64,000 bases of DNA from JBCDJI01 sp964351865 (GCA_964351865.1 CAYGPJ010000005.1:1-64000), one strand, 5' to 3'. Positions 43,829 to 52,244 are shown, numbered from the stretch's first letter. Notes: generated by a model not told the origin, from the sequence alone. Translations and numbers: made by a program.

Positions 43829-44691
43829 ACGCAGAGTCACCACGAATCGCTATCATCATGCGGGCTAAAGATGAAATGCCCTATCCTCCCGAAACCCTGG
43901 CCGCGCTGAATCAGCAGTCCTATCAGGATTTTCGCCTCTACGCCATCGATTCAGGTTCAACCGATGGCACCCTGGAGGTGATTCAGTCAGCTCAGCCGCA
44001 TAAACTGGTCCAGATCGCGCCTGAGGATTATGTGCCCGGAAAAGTTCTCAACCGCATGACCGCTGAAACTACGGAACCGATTATTGTTTTTCTCAATGCG
44101 GATGCCATTCCCCGGGGAGAGCACTGCCTGCGAAACTTGATTCAACCCATTCTGGACAATCAGGCCGACGCCACCATGAGCAAGCAGATTGCCCGACCGG
44201 ATGCTGCTTTCGTCGTGGACTACGATTACCGACGTGCCTACGACCCGAAAAACATCAAAGGAGAAAATTCTGATTTTTTCTCTGCCGTTTGCTGCGCTTT
44301 CAGGAGGGAACTCTGGGAGAAGGTGCCGTTCTATGAGGAAGGCTACGCAGAAGATCTGGTCTGGGCGGCACGTTGCCGCCAGCAGGGAGCTCGATTCGAA
44401 CTGATCCTCGATTCCATTGTAGAGCACTCACATAATTATTCCTTCCCCGCCTTGAGCAAAAAAAAATACCGCCACGGCGTGGTCTACGCGCGACTCTTCG
44501 GTCAACGCCCCCAACTGATTCATCAGCTGTTTCAATGTGGCAAAGAGTGGATCCGGGACGTGCTGGAGGCGCTACGCCGGGGGAAACTCTCCACCATTCC
44601 CTACAACCTTGCCTATCGGACTCTGATTAACAAAGCGATCTACCGTGGGATCCGCGACGGCTCCACCCAACCTCAAATTCCCACCTCATGA
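43825..44691 (+). CDS. Family 2 glycosyltransferase
   Basis: A 288-residue GT-A transferase. Motifs are IIMRAKDEMPYPPETLAAL, AIDSGSTDGT, a DxD-like FLNADAIPRGEHCL and the acceptor-site EGYAEDLVWAARC (ED motif). Its N-terminal region resembles rhamnosyltransferases, but the donor is not predictable. It overlaps the pyruvyl-transferase-side GT4 gene and the next gene by 4 bp each. Confidence 0.88.
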   Translation: MNAESPRIAIIMRAKDEMPYPPETLAALNQQSYQDFRLYAIDSGSTDGTLEVIQSAQPHKLVQIAPEDYVPGKVLNRMTAETTEPIIVFLNADAIPRGEHCLRNLIQPILDNQADATMSKQIARPDAAFVVDYDYRRAYDPKNIKGENSDFFSAVCCAFRRELWEKVPFYEEGYAEDLVWAARCRQQGARFELILDSIVEHSHNYSFPALSKKKYRHGVVYARLFGQRPQLIHQLFQCGKEWIRDVLEALRRGKLSTIPYNLAYRTLINKAIYRGIRDGSTQPQIPTS

Positions 44692-45857
44692 CCCGAAAAC
44701 CTAAACTGCCGCTGTTTATTTTCATCGATGCCTTCGGATGGGAAATACTCAAACGTCATCCTGATTTTTTGCACGAGCTGGCCCCGCATCGCAAAAAGCT
44801 GGACACCATTCTCGGCTACTCTTCCGCCTGCGATCCCTCCATCATTTCCGGCCGACTGCCTGCCGATCACGGTTTGTGGTCTTCGTTTTATTTTGCCCCT
44901 GAAACTTCGCCGTTCCGCTGGTTGCGGTGGTTCCGTTTCCTTCCCGACTCGCTCATGAACCGCGGTCGGGTCCGGCATTACCTGAGCCGATTGATTAAAA
45001 AAATCCACGGCTTCACCGGATACTTTCAGATTTACAACGTTCCCTTCGATAAACTTGGATGGTTTGACTACGCCGAGAAAAAAAGAATATGGGTGGCATC
45101 CGGACTCCCTCGCGGAGAGAGCATTTTTGACCTGCTCGATCGCCATAACCTGCCCCATTACGTCCATGATAGCGCTCAAAGTGATGAGACCAAGTTGGCC
45201 CGATTACACCATTGCATCCGTGAGCAATCCATCGATTTTGCATACATCTCCCTCGGCAAACTGGATGCTCTCATGCACGCCAAAGGTCCGGAGTCCAGCG
45301 AGGTCACTGACCTGGTCTACTGGTATGAACTCCAAATCAAAGAACTGCTCACACTCGCCCAGGAGAATTACGAGCAAGTTCCTTTCTACGTGTTTACCGA
45401 TCACGGCATGCATGCCGTTCACGAAACCTATGACCTGCAGAGTGACATCTCCAAACTGGGCCTGAAGCAACCAGATGATTTTGCGGCTTTTTACGACTCT
45501 ACGATGGGTCGCTTCTGGTGTTTTAATGACCGGGCCCGTCAGTCACTCACCGCTCTGCTCAGCACGCACCCTCATGGCCGCTTGCTCGACGAACAGGAGT
45601 TACGCCAGCTTGGGGTCTGGTTTGATGATTTTCAGTATGGTGACCTGATTTTCCTGTCAGAGCCACACCACCTCATCATTCCCAGCTACATGGGAGCTAA
45701 ACCTATCGCCGGCATGCACGGCTATCATCCGGATTCACCTGACGCCGCAGCTTCCATCTGTTCCAATCGCTGCCTGCCTGAAGATCTGCAACGAATCGAT
45801 CAGATTTATCACCTCATGACATCTGAGCTAGGTATATCCTCAGAACCCATAAATTAA
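44688..45857 (+). CDS. Alkaline-phosphatase-superfamily protein (phosphodiesterase/nucleotide pyrophosphatase type)
   Basis: A 389-residue metal-dependent hydrolase. FIFIDAFGWE supplies the first metal aspartate (Asp14), SSACDPSIISGRLPADHG is the nucleophile region, and FTDHGMHAVH and GMHGYHPD supply the remaining metal ligands. No signal peptide is seen, so it is cytoplasmic. It could transfer or remove phosphate-linked groups on the polysaccharide or a sugar nucleotide. It ends the rightward operon, overlapping the previous gene by 4 bp and facing the lipid-kinase pseudogene, whose 3' end it overlaps by 4 bp. Confidence 0.83.
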   Translation: MTRKPKLPLFIFIDAFGWEILKRHPDFLHELAPHRKKLDTILGYSSACDPSIISGRLPADHGLWSSFYFAPETSPFRWLRWFRFLPDSLMNRGRVRHYLSRLIKKIHGFTGYFQIYNVPFDKLGWFDYAEKKRIWVASGLPRGESIFDLLDRHNLPHYVHDSAQSDETKLARLHHCIREQSIDFAYISLGKLDALMHAKGPESSEVTDLVYWYELQIKELLTLAQENYEQVPFYVFTDHGMHAVHETYDLQSDISKLGLKQPDDFAAFYDSTMGRFWCFNDRARQSLTALLSTHPHGRLLDEQELRQLGVWFDDFQYGDLIFLSEPHHLIIPSYMGAKPIAGMHGYHPDSPDAAASICSNRCLPEDLQRIDQIYHLMTSELGISSEPIN

Positions 45858-46732
45858 ATCAACAAACGAATAGCGCCGGGTATCACTTTTATGGCCACCG
45901 GCGTTTCCCCCGCCGTTTCGCCGTCGACGATGATCGATTGTTCCTTGTCGGCGGAAATTTTCAGCGATTCGATTTCGTGGCACTCCAGAGTGTTGGTCTC
46001 TGTGATCGCTTCTTTGAGTGCCTGCATCATTTTAGGAATCGTTTCGATATCTTTTTCATAAACAATGACCAGATAAAGTTTTCCGGAGGAAACTTCGGCC
46101 GGATCAACGAGCGGTTTGCCGGCGAAGTTCAGGGTGTTGGCATTACTGATGAACAAGGTAACCAGATTTTCATACTGCTGCGCCTCGCCGTTGATTTCCA
46201 GAACAGCAGAAAAGGTTTTCGGTGAGGTATAATGACTCAATCCTGCTAACCAGTAAGCACCCCACCCGAACTTCTCCTTCATCTCCCGATCTGCATTCAT
46301 GATCACATCGGCATGCAGTCCCACTTCCGCACGCATGATGAAATACTTTTCCCCGCACTTTCCTACATCCGCTTTCAGAATATCCTTTTCACCAGACAGT
46401 TAATATTCGCAGGCCTCATAGGGATCCAGTGGAATGGAAAGCTCACGCGCCATAATATTCGCCGATCCCCCGGGAATGATACCAAGCGGGATTCCCGCCT
46501 TGATCAGCGGTTCCAGCACCTGATTGATGCTACCGTCTCCACCCCAGACCAGAATGTGATCCGGTCCTTCACTGATCGCGGCATCCACTGCGGCCCGAAA
46601 CGATTCTTCGTCCGTGCTGACCGAAATCACGCCCGCCGTGGAATGGTCCCTAAAGAGTGCCGCCAGCCGCCGGACATCGGGACCTTATTTTCCACTGCCG
46701 GGGTTGATGATGAGTGAAACTTTTTTTGACAT
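45854..46732 (-). pseudogene. Diacylglycerol/lipid kinase (YegS/BmrU family) interrupted by two in-frame TAA codons
   Basis: Read from an ATG at 46732, one frame gives 292 codons of a lipid-kinase-family protein with no frameshift, but codon 16 (46687-46685) and codon 111 (46402-46400) are TAA. The kinase features are present around them: INPGSGK just before the first stop, VWGGDGSINQVL and IIPGGSANIMAREL in the middle, and the C-terminal beta-domain after the second stop (VEIGLHADV-type RAEVGLHADVIMNA, then VDGETAGETPVAIKV). Each TAA could have come from CAA by a single C-to-T change. Other genes here end in TAA, so readthrough is unlikely. Either a young pseudogene, or an error in the assembly. 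Confidence 0.8.
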
Positions 46733-46751
46733 CAGTTAAACGGGCTCATCT

Positions 46752-46970
46752 TTATTTTTTCTTAATATGGGAAAACAGAATTCGAGCTCCTTCTATGCCA
46801 GCCAGAACCGAGGAAATTTCAGTAGACCGCTTCAACTGTCGGATCGGTGAATTCATCATCAGTTTTTCCATTATAGCACAGCACGCAAAAATGAGCCATG
46901 TCATCCCAATCCATGCGTCAATGGAGCCTAAAACCGCTCTGCCAAATACATCATAATTGGAGGTTGCCAA
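46752..46970 (-). CDS. Doubtful small membrane protein
   Basis: An open frame of 72 codons with a TTG start and one hydrophobic stretch (AWIGMTWLIFACCAIM). No family is recognised and no ribosome-binding site precedes it. It ends just before the lipid-kinase pseudogene on the same strand. Otherwise 46733-47007 holds nothing recognisable. Confidence 0.2.
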   Translation of the reverse strand: MATSNYDVFGRAVLGSIDAWIGMTWLIFACCAIMEKLMMNSPIRQLKRSTEISSVLAGIEGARILFSHIKKK

Positions 46971-47007
46971 GGAGTGCGGGATATGAGATGTTTTCCGCTC
47001 TTCTCAC

Positions 47008-47090
47008 GCGCTCGTGGCGAAATGGCAGACGCGCTAGCTTGAGGGGCTAGTGGGGGCAACCCCGTGGAGGTTCGACTCCTCTCGAGCGCA
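47008..47090 (+). tRNA. tRNA-Leu (anticodon GAG)
   Basis: A complete class II tRNA. The acceptor arms GCGCTCG (47008-47014) and CGAGCGC (47083-47089) pair perfectly. The anticodon stem CTAGC/GCTAG encloses loop TTGAGGG, giving anticodon GAG. A long variable arm (GGGGGCAACCCC) and the T-loop GGTTCGACTCC mark tRNA-Leu. The 3' CCA is not encoded. Its last 22 bases recur at 47188-47209. Confidence 0.95.
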
Positions 47091-47187
47091 GAGATGCTGG
47101 TATTTTATTAGTTCTCTCTTCCCATATAAGATCGGTGTACTTTATAGGCCGAACCCCGCCGACCCACGGGAGGGGAAATCCTTTCGG

Positions 47188-47209
47188 GGTTCGACTCCTC
47201 TCGAGCGCA
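47188..47209 (+). repeat. 22-bp direct repeat of the tRNA-Leu 3' end (att-like scar)
   Basis: GGTTCGACTCCTCTCGAGCG plus CA at 47188-47209 is identical to 47069-47090, the T-loop and acceptor end of tRNA-Leu. Integrating elements leave exactly this kind of duplicate. Only 97 bp lie between the copies and no integrase is present, so any element has gone. A decayed second tRNA gene is the alternative. Confidence 0.75.
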
Positions 47210-47287
47210 ATGTGAACATCATCGAACAAGTTTCGACGTTCCGGTGAATATTCTCTTTCCTGCGCCATGCACGTGGCAGACCTGTCG

Positions 47288-47309
47288 CGCCGAAGCCTTG
47301 GCGAAGGCG
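47288..47309. repeat. GC-rich hairpin, possible dispersed repeat
   Basis: CGCC-GAA-GCC, loop TT, GGC-GAA-GGCG: two short stems separated by a symmetrical GAA/GAA internal loop. No second copy is in the window. It resembles intergenic hairpin repeats but cannot be assigned to a family. Confidence 0.35.
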
Positions 47310-47410
47310 GAAGCGCAAAGCGGCGCGTCCAGCGGCGCTGATCAACCCACCAGATCAGCCACACACTTTTTAACTGTTCACCACCAATCGCTTCCTGCTA
47401 ACTCTTAAAC

Positions 47411-47710
47411 ATGATCACACACGTCGTTATTTTCTGGGTCGATAAACCTCACGCTGAAAACAAAACCAAGCTGCTGGAAGCGGCAGCCACGCTGGGTGAG
47501 ATCCCCGGTTGCCAGAACTTTCGCGTCGGTGGCCCCGTTCCCAGCCCGCGTGGCGCTGTCGACGACAGCTTCGGCGTCGCCATCTCGATGGATTTTGCAG
47601 ATGCCGCCACCGCTCAAACTTATCAAGATCACCCCATCCACACCGATTTCATCACCGGTGGCTTTAAAGACTACTGCAAACGCTTCGTCGTTTACGACTT
47701 CGAAAGCTGA
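47411..47710 (+). CDS. Dabb-domain (stress-responsive alpha/beta-barrel) protein
   Basis: A 99-residue single domain. The N-terminal MITHVVIFWV, the central GCQNFRVGGPVPSPRGAVDD and the C-terminal HPIHTDFI with FVVYDF match the Dabb family, small dimeric ferredoxin-like barrels. The biochemical role of bacterial members is usually unknown. It is isolated, with a REP-like hairpin just downstream. Confidence 0.88.
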   Translation: MITHVVIFWVDKPHAENKTKLLEAAATLGEIPGCQNFRVGGPVPSPRGAVDDSFGVAISMDFADAATAQTYQDHPIHTDFITGGFKDYCKRFVVYDFES

Positions 47711-47724
47711 AGGTATTAAGGGTT

Positions 47725-47749
47725 GTAGTAGTGGGTGTCCTCACCCACT
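47725..47749 (+). repeat. REP-like element, family GTGGGTG-TCCT-CACCCAC
   Basis: GTAG (47725-47728) followed by an 8-bp stem AGTGGGTG/CACCCACT (47730-47737 with 47742-47749) with loop TCCT. A near-identical copy is at 61266-61290, including the flanking GGTT ahead and TTT after. It lies between the Dabb and ctaB genes. Confidence 0.68.
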
Positions 47750-47838
47750 TTCGCGCTCAGGACACGCATCGACGGTGCGGACTTTCATTATCGCATTGCA
47801 TTTGCATCGCTCCCAGCCTTGCCGTAACTTGATGGCCC

Positions 47839-48759
47839 ATGAATGAGCAGAATGACCACAGTCGGTATGTGCCGCAGGTATCAAGTTGGCAGGATTTCCT
47901 GCAGGCCGCTTCGGATTTTCCGGAACTGGTGAAGTCTCGCCTGACCATGCTGGTGGTCATCACCACCGCTGCCGGCTATGCCATCGCCTGGGGCCCGGAC
48001 TCCAGCTTTCTGACACTCATCCATGTCTTGCTCGGCACCTCTGGCGTCGCTGCCGGAGCCGCCGTGCTGAACGAACTGCTCGAGATTAAAGCGGATGCCA
48101 AAATGAACCGCACTAAAGACCGACCGCTACCCGCCGGCCGCATCAACCCACAGGATGCACTCTTTTTAGGCGGTATCCTTTCCGGGTTAGGTGTCGCTTA
48201 TCTGGTGATGATCGTCAATTACCTCAGTGGCGCTCTGGCACTCATCACCCTGTTTATTTATCTGTTTATTTACACCCCGATGAAACGGGTCAGTTCCTGG
48301 AACACCGTAGTCGGAGCCATTCCGGGCGCCCTCCCCCCGATGATCGGCTGGGCCGCGGCTACCAACGAACTCACCGTGGAAAGCTGGCTTTTCTTCGGCC
48401 TCCAGTTCTGCTGGCAGATGCCGCACTTTCTCGCCATCGCCTGGCTCTACCGCCAGGACTATCAAGACGGCGGCTTCCGAATGATCACCGACCATGATCC
48501 AAAAGGAAAAAAGACCAGCCTCTACAGCCTCGTCCACACAGCCTTGTTACTTCCGCTGACCGTCGCCACTTTCTATTGGGGGGAAAGTAGTTGGATCTTT
48601 CTGATTGGGGCATCGATCTTCGCCATCATCTATCTGAAACCGGCCATCAAGTTTTATCAGTCGCCTGATAATACCACCGCCAAGCCCTTCTTCCTGATGT
48701 CGCTGCTCTACCTGCCAGGCCTCTACCTCGCCGCTATCCTGGATCGCTTGATTCTCTGA
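47839..48759 (+). CDS. ctaB: Protoheme IX farnesyltransferase (heme O synthase)
   Basis: A 306-residue prenyltransferase with about eight or nine membrane helices that converts heme B to heme O for terminal oxidases. The first catalytic block is NELLEIKADAKMNRTKDRPL (about 76-95), followed by YTPMKR and CWQMPHFLAIAWLYRQDYQD, all canonical for CtaB/CyoE. It points to aerobic respiration. It converges with lpxK, leaving 27 bp between their ends. No other cytochrome oxidase gene is in the window. Confidence 0.95.
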   Translation: MNEQNDHSRYVPQVSSWQDFLQAASDFPELVKSRLTMLVVITTAAGYAIAWGPDSSFLTLIHVLLGTSGVAAGAAVLNELLEIKADAKMNRTKDRPLPAGRINPQDALFLGGILSGLGVAYLVMIVNYLSGALALITLFIYLFIYTPMKRVSSWNTVVGAIPGALPPMIGWAAATNELTVESWLFFGLQFCWQMPHFLAIAWLYRQDYQDGGFRMITDHDPKGKKTSLYSLVHTALLLPLTVATFYWGESSWIFLIGASIFAIIYLKPAIKFYQSPDNTTAKPFFLMSLLYLPGLYLAAILDRLIL

Positions 48760-48786
48760 TTTTATTACAGGAAGCAGTTCCCGCTG

Positions 48787-50001
48787 CTACAACACACAAA
48801 CAACGCCTGACTCGTCTGGATTTCTTTCCAGTCCGCAGACTTTACGAATACATTCATCCAGCGAGTCCTTGGAATTCAGCAACTGAATCTCCACCCGCAG
48901 AAAATACACCGGCATATCCGGCACCGAAACCCGCGGGAAACGCACCGCATCTTTTTCAGTCGTTACCAGAAAGTGACCTCCGCGCTTCCGAGTCCGGTTC
49001 AGCGCATTCATGATTTCCTTAGGCGAAAAGCGGTGATGGTCCGCATAAAACCGACGGTAGATCACTTCAGCTCCTAGTCCCACCAATCCGTGCTCAAACC
49101 CTTCCGGCACTGCAATCCCGGCGACCGCACCCACCGGCGTGTCTTTTAGTAAACTCAGCGGTTCCCGTGAATTGTTATACAGATTCTGCAAATACAACGG
49201 GCGGTGTGAGCACTCATAAATCCGCGCATGCTTGTTAAACTGACGAATTTCCTCCTTCAATGGACTGATGTCGCTCCCGTCACATTTGGTTACAAAAATA
49301 ACATCGGCTCGCTTCAAATGTGCTTTCGGTTCACGCAGCGTTCCACGCGGCAGCATATAGCGATTCCCGAATGGTGCATGCCGATCCACCAGCGCTACAT
49401 TCAGTCGCTCAGTCAGCGACAAATACTGGTACCCGTCATCCAGCAGAAAGGTATCCACCCCAAATTTATCGATGGCATACTGGGCGCTCTTCACCCGATC
49501 CTTATCCACCAGCACCACCACATTTTTCAGATTAGACGCCAGCATATAGGGTTCATCTCCCGCCATCTCCGAGTCGAGAAACACCGTGCGCCCGTTGGAA
49601 ACCACTCGCGGAGGTATCTGCTCCCCTCGGGATTTAATCCGATACCAGACCTTCTGCCAGAACGGCATCGGCACACTCTTGTAACCGCGACTCAAAATAG
49701 CCACCCTTCGACCTGACTCCGTCAGTGTCCGGGCAAATCGCTCCACCACCGGCGTCTTACCCGTCCCGCCCACCGTTAAGTTGCCAATACTGATCACCTG
49801 ACAGCCGACTGAATTCCAACGAAAATATCGATTCTGATACAACCAGATGCGCAGCTGAATGATCCCACCGTATACTTGTGATAGCAGCAACAGGAAGATG
49901 CGCAGAAAGAACGCACGTTTGCCGTAACGACGCTCCAGAATCACGTCGATTGCAAATTGTTCCAAGTGCTCAAGCGGCTTATTCGGCATAGAAAGCGACA
50001 C
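48787..50001 (-). CDS. lpxK: Tetraacyldisaccharide 4'-kinase LpxK
   Basis: A 404-residue inner-membrane kinase that phosphorylates the lipid A precursor. An N-terminal membrane segment (RIFLLLLSQVYGGII) leads to the P-loop SIGNLTVGGTGKTPVVERFA (about 70-90). Other family blocks are RVAILSRGY, GDEPYMLA, LLDDGYQYLSL and TTEKDAVRFP. Compared with most LpxK it carries a longer N-terminus. An ATG at 49989 is a second possible start. It implies an LPS-containing outer membrane. It is divergent from ribB with 108 bp between. Confidence 0.93.
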   Translation of the reverse strand: MSLSMPNKPLEHLEQFAIDVILERRYGKRAFFLRIFLLLLSQVYGGIIQLRIWLYQNRYFRWNSVGCQVISIGNLTVGGTGKTPVVERFARTLTESGRRVAILSRGYKSVPMPFWQKVWYRIKSRGEQIPPRVVSNGRTVFLDSEMAGDEPYMLASNLKNVVVLVDKDRVKSAQYAIDKFGVDTFLLDDGYQYLSLTERLNVALVDRHAPFGNRYMLPRGTLREPKAHLKRADVIFVTKCDGSDISPLKEEIRQFNKHARIYECSHRPLYLQNLYNNSREPLSLLKDTPVGAVAGIAVPEGFEHGLVGLGAEVIYRRFYADHHRFSPKEIMNALNRTRKRGGHFLVTTEKDAVRFPRVSVPDMPVYFLRVEIQLLNSKDSLDECIRKVCGLERNPDESGVVCVL

Positions 50002-50109
50002 TATTACAGATCACCTCCCACCGGAACAGCACGAACTTGTGTAGCTTTTCTCATTCCAGCGTTGCGTGGTTGGAAATCTCGTGCCAATAAGGTATGTTCT
50101 TTACCCACT

Positions 50110-51297
50110 ATGCCGAGCAAGAAAAAGACCCGCAGCCAGACCACAAAAGGTTTTGACGACATCAACGAGGTGATCGCTGAAATCCGTCGCGGCCGTCTGG
50201 TGATCATCACCGACGACGCCAACCGGGAAAACGAAGGTGATCTCGTCTGCGCCGCCGCCAAAATTACCCCGGCCAAAATCAACTTCATGGCCAAGCACGC
50301 CCGCGGCCTGATTTGCGCTCCCATCACCCACTCGCGCGCCCGCCAACTCGGCCTGCAGCGCATGGTGGTCGACAACCGCGAATCTTTTCAGACCGACTTC
50401 ACCATCTCCGTCGATGGGGCTCCCAAGCACCAGGTCACAACCGGCATCAGCGCGCACGATCGCTCTGCGACCATTAAGCTACTCTCCGACAAGAAAACCA
50501 CCTCCAAGGATCTGGTGCAACCCGGCCACGTCTTCCCGCTCCAAGCCAAAGAAGGCGGTGTCCTCCAGCGCGCCGGCCATACCGAAGCGGCGGTGGACCT
50601 TGCCCGCCTGGCCGGACTCGACGAATCCGCCGTCATCTGTGAAATCCTCAAAGAAAACGGCCGCCTCGCGCGACTTCCCGATCTGAAAAAATTCGCCCGC
50701 GAGCACAAGCTCAAGATCGCCTGCATTCAGGATCTGATCGAATACCGTCGCACCCAGGAACGCCTCGTCGTGATGGAAGAATCTACCCCAATCCAAACCG
50801 ACTACGGCACCTTCCAGCTTTATCTCTACCGCTCCACTCTGGATCGCAATCACCATCTGGCGCTGGTCAAAGGAGATATCCACGAATCCGAACCCGCGCT
50901 CATTCGTGTTCACAGTGAATCCTTATTGAATGATGCCTTTGGCAGCCGCAAAGACACCGGCGGCAACCCACTGCACGATGCCCTGCAAATGATCAGCCAG
51001 CAACCCAACGGCGTCCTACTCTACATGCGCACCGACGACCACGGTAACGATCTCGCACGCCGTGTCGCCTCCCTCAAACAGAAAGCGAACCCAAGAAAAG
51101 CCAGCGCACCCGCCTCACCACCACCGGCACCCAGCACCCAACTGCGTGAATACGGCCTCGGTGCCCAGATCCTCTACGACCTCGGGGTGCGTAAAATGAA
51201 ACTACTGACCAACCACCCGAAAAACGTCGTCGGCCTCTCGGGCTACGGCCTCGAGCTGGTCGAACAAATCCCTATCACCAAAAAACGAAAAAAGTAA
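50110..51297 (+). CDS. ribB: 3,4-dihydroxy-2-butanone 4-phosphate synthase with degenerate GTP cyclohydrolase II domain
   Basis: A 395-residue RibBA-type protein. The DHBP synthase half is intact: DDANRENEGDLV, KHARGLICAPI, GISAHDRS, PGHVFPL and AGHTEAAVDLARLAG. The second half has the RibA layout, but the zinc site is lost. Where active enzymes have RVHSECLTGDVFGSLRCDCG, this one has RVHSESLLNDAFGSRKDTGG, so all three cysteines are replaced. The RibA half should be inactive as GTP cyclohydrolase II, and a real ribA is needed elsewhere. The ATG at 50110 is chosen because the upstream open frame runs into the lpxK promoter region. It heads a riboflavin-related run with ribH. Confidence 0.9.
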   Translation: MPSKKKTRSQTTKGFDDINEVIAEIRRGRLVIITDDANRENEGDLVCAAAKITPAKINFMAKHARGLICAPITHSRARQLGLQRMVVDNRESFQTDFTISVDGAPKHQVTTGISAHDRSATIKLLSDKKTTSKDLVQPGHVFPLQAKEGGVLQRAGHTEAAVDLARLAGLDESAVICEILKENGRLARLPDLKKFAREHKLKIACIQDLIEYRRTQERLVVMEESTPIQTDYGTFQLYLYRSTLDRNHHLALVKGDIHESEPALIRVHSESLLNDAFGSRKDTGGNPLHDALQMISQQPNGVLLYMRTDDHGNDLARRVASLKQKANPRKASAPASPPPAPSTQLREYGLGAQILYDLGVRKMKLLTNHPKNVVGLSGYGLELVEQIPITKKRKK

Positions 51298-51350
51298 TTA
51301 CCTTCCCACCTCCCCACCTACCTACTTTCCAACCTTCCCACTTACTTTAT

Positions 51351-51758
51351 ATGAACACCATCGGCATCGTCGCCTCAGAATTTAACGGAGAGTTCGTCCA
51401 CGGACTCGTCGACTCCGCCCTGAAAGTCCTCCAGGACCATCCGGTCAAAGTCGTGCACGTCCCCGGCGCCTACGAAATCCCGCTCGCTACCCAACGCCTG
51501 CTGCAACGCGACGACATCAGTGCCGTCATCGCCTTCGGTGTCATCTGGCAGGGAAAAACCGCCCACGCCGACATCATCGCCAACGACGTCAGCCGCGTGC
51601 TGATGGACCTGATGCTGAAACATGACAAACCGGTCATCCAGCAAGTCCTCACCGTCGCCAACGAAAAACAAGCCAAAGCCCGCTGCTTCGGCAAAAAACT
51701 CAACCGCGGCATCGAAGGCGCCGAAGCCACCCTCAAAATGCTGGAACTTTCCATATGA
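51351..51758 (+). CDS. ribH: 6,7-dimethyl-8-ribityllumazine synthase
   Basis: A 135-residue lumazine synthase, a little shorter than the usual 150-160. HVPGAYEIPL and GVIWQGKTAHADIIANDVSR contain the conserved glycine-rich and histidine catalytic regions; PVIQQVLTVANEKQAKAR closes the fold. It condenses the ribB product with the pyrimidine intermediate in riboflavin synthesis. It is 53 bp downstream of ribB. The ribosome-binding site is weak. Confidence 0.92.
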   Translation: MNTIGIVASEFNGEFVHGLVDSALKVLQDHPVKVVHVPGAYEIPLATQRLLQRDDISAVIAFGVIWQGKTAHADIIANDVSRVLMDLMLKHDKPVIQQVLTVANEKQAKARCFGKKLNRGIEGAEATLKMLELSI

Positions 51759-51772
51759 TCACCATCTTAAGT

Positions 51773-51800
51773 TTTCAGCCATCAGCTTTCAGCCATCAGC
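51773..51800. repeat. Two exact 14-nt tandem repeats ahead of nusB
   Basis: TTTCAGCCATCAGC occurs at 51773-51786 and again at 51787-51800. Related words occur at 2091-2122. Confidence 0.6.
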
Positions 51801-51804
51801 TTTC

Positions 51805-51825
51805 TTTTTCACCGGAGGTGAAAAA
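51805..51825 (+). promoter_or_regulatory. Hairpin covering the nusB ribosome-binding site
   Basis: TTTTTCACC (51805-51813) pairs perfectly with GGTGAAAAA (51817-51825), leaving loop GGA. The Shine-Dalgarno sequence GGAGGTG and the first base of the ATG lie in the loop and right arm, so the fold would hide the start site. It may be a translational control element. Sequence evidence only. Confidence 0.45.
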
Positions 51826-52244
51826 TGGGTAAGCGTCGCAACGGCCGAATTCTCGCCGTCCAATTCCTGTATCAGATTGAAAGCGGCAAGCCGGAAGACA
51901 CCCTCTCCGCCCTCAACCTGTTCTGGGAACTGACCGAAGCCCAAGACGGTCTCAAAAAATTCGCCCGCCCACGCATCGACGGCGTGCTGGAAAAGCGTGC
52001 CGAATTGGATGAAAAAATCAAAAGCGTCTCGCAGAACTGGGACCTTGATCGCATGGCACCCGTCGACCGCTGCGTCCTGCGCTTGGCCCTGTGGGAAATG
52101 TTCTACGACCCGGATGTGCCTGCCCCGGTTGCCATCAATGAAGCGGTGGAAATTTCCAAATCCTTGAGCACCGAAGAGTCTGGTCGCTTCGTCAACGGTA
52201 TCCTCGATCGCATCCACAAAAACAACCAGCAAGCGTCCAAATAA
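51825..52244 (+). CDS. nusB: Transcription antitermination factor NusB
   Basis: A 139-residue NusB that binds boxA RNA with NusE in antitermination complexes. RNGRILAVQFLYQIE at the N-terminus and APVDRCVLRLALWEM, APVAINEAVEISK and GRFVNGILDRI at the C-terminus match the family. It lies 66 bp after ribH, as in many genomes, and 8 bp before ftsY. A strong GGAGGTG ribosome-binding site sits in a hairpin (see 51805-51825). Confidence 0.94.
   Translation: MGKRRNGRILAVQFLYQIESGKPEDTLSALNLFWELTEAQDGLKKFARPRIDGVLEKRAELDEKIKSVSQNWDLDRMAPVDRCVLRLALWEMFYDPDVPAPVAINEAVEISKSLSTEESGRFVNGILDRIHKNNQQASK

Larger units (their letters stand above)
47091..47410. other. Non-coding stretch after tRNA-Leu with tRNA fragment and hairpins
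   Basis: No convincing gene is seen in these 320 bp. It contains a copy of the tRNA-Leu 3' end (47188-47209), a perfect 9-bp stem CGAACCCCG/CGGGGTTCG (47150-47158 with 47185-47193) that overlaps the copy, and a hairpin at 47288-47309 (7 pairs around a symmetrical GAA/GAA internal loop). The short open frames here have no family match. Confidence 0.6.

Noticed and set aside
45854..46732. TAA read as an amino acid in the lipid kinase gene
   Set aside because: clpC, mcsB and other intact genes in the window end in TAA, so TAA is a normal stop here. Two point mutations or a sequence error are simpler.
47008..47410. Prophage or genomic island at tRNA-Leu
   Set aside because: Only 97 bp separate the two copies of the tRNA end, and no integrase, phage or mobilisation gene is nearby.
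49957..50109. N-terminal extension of the ribB protein
   Set aside because: The extra 51 codons overlap the lpxK start, have no match to DHBP synthase, and the ATG at 50110 aligns with the usual N-terminus.
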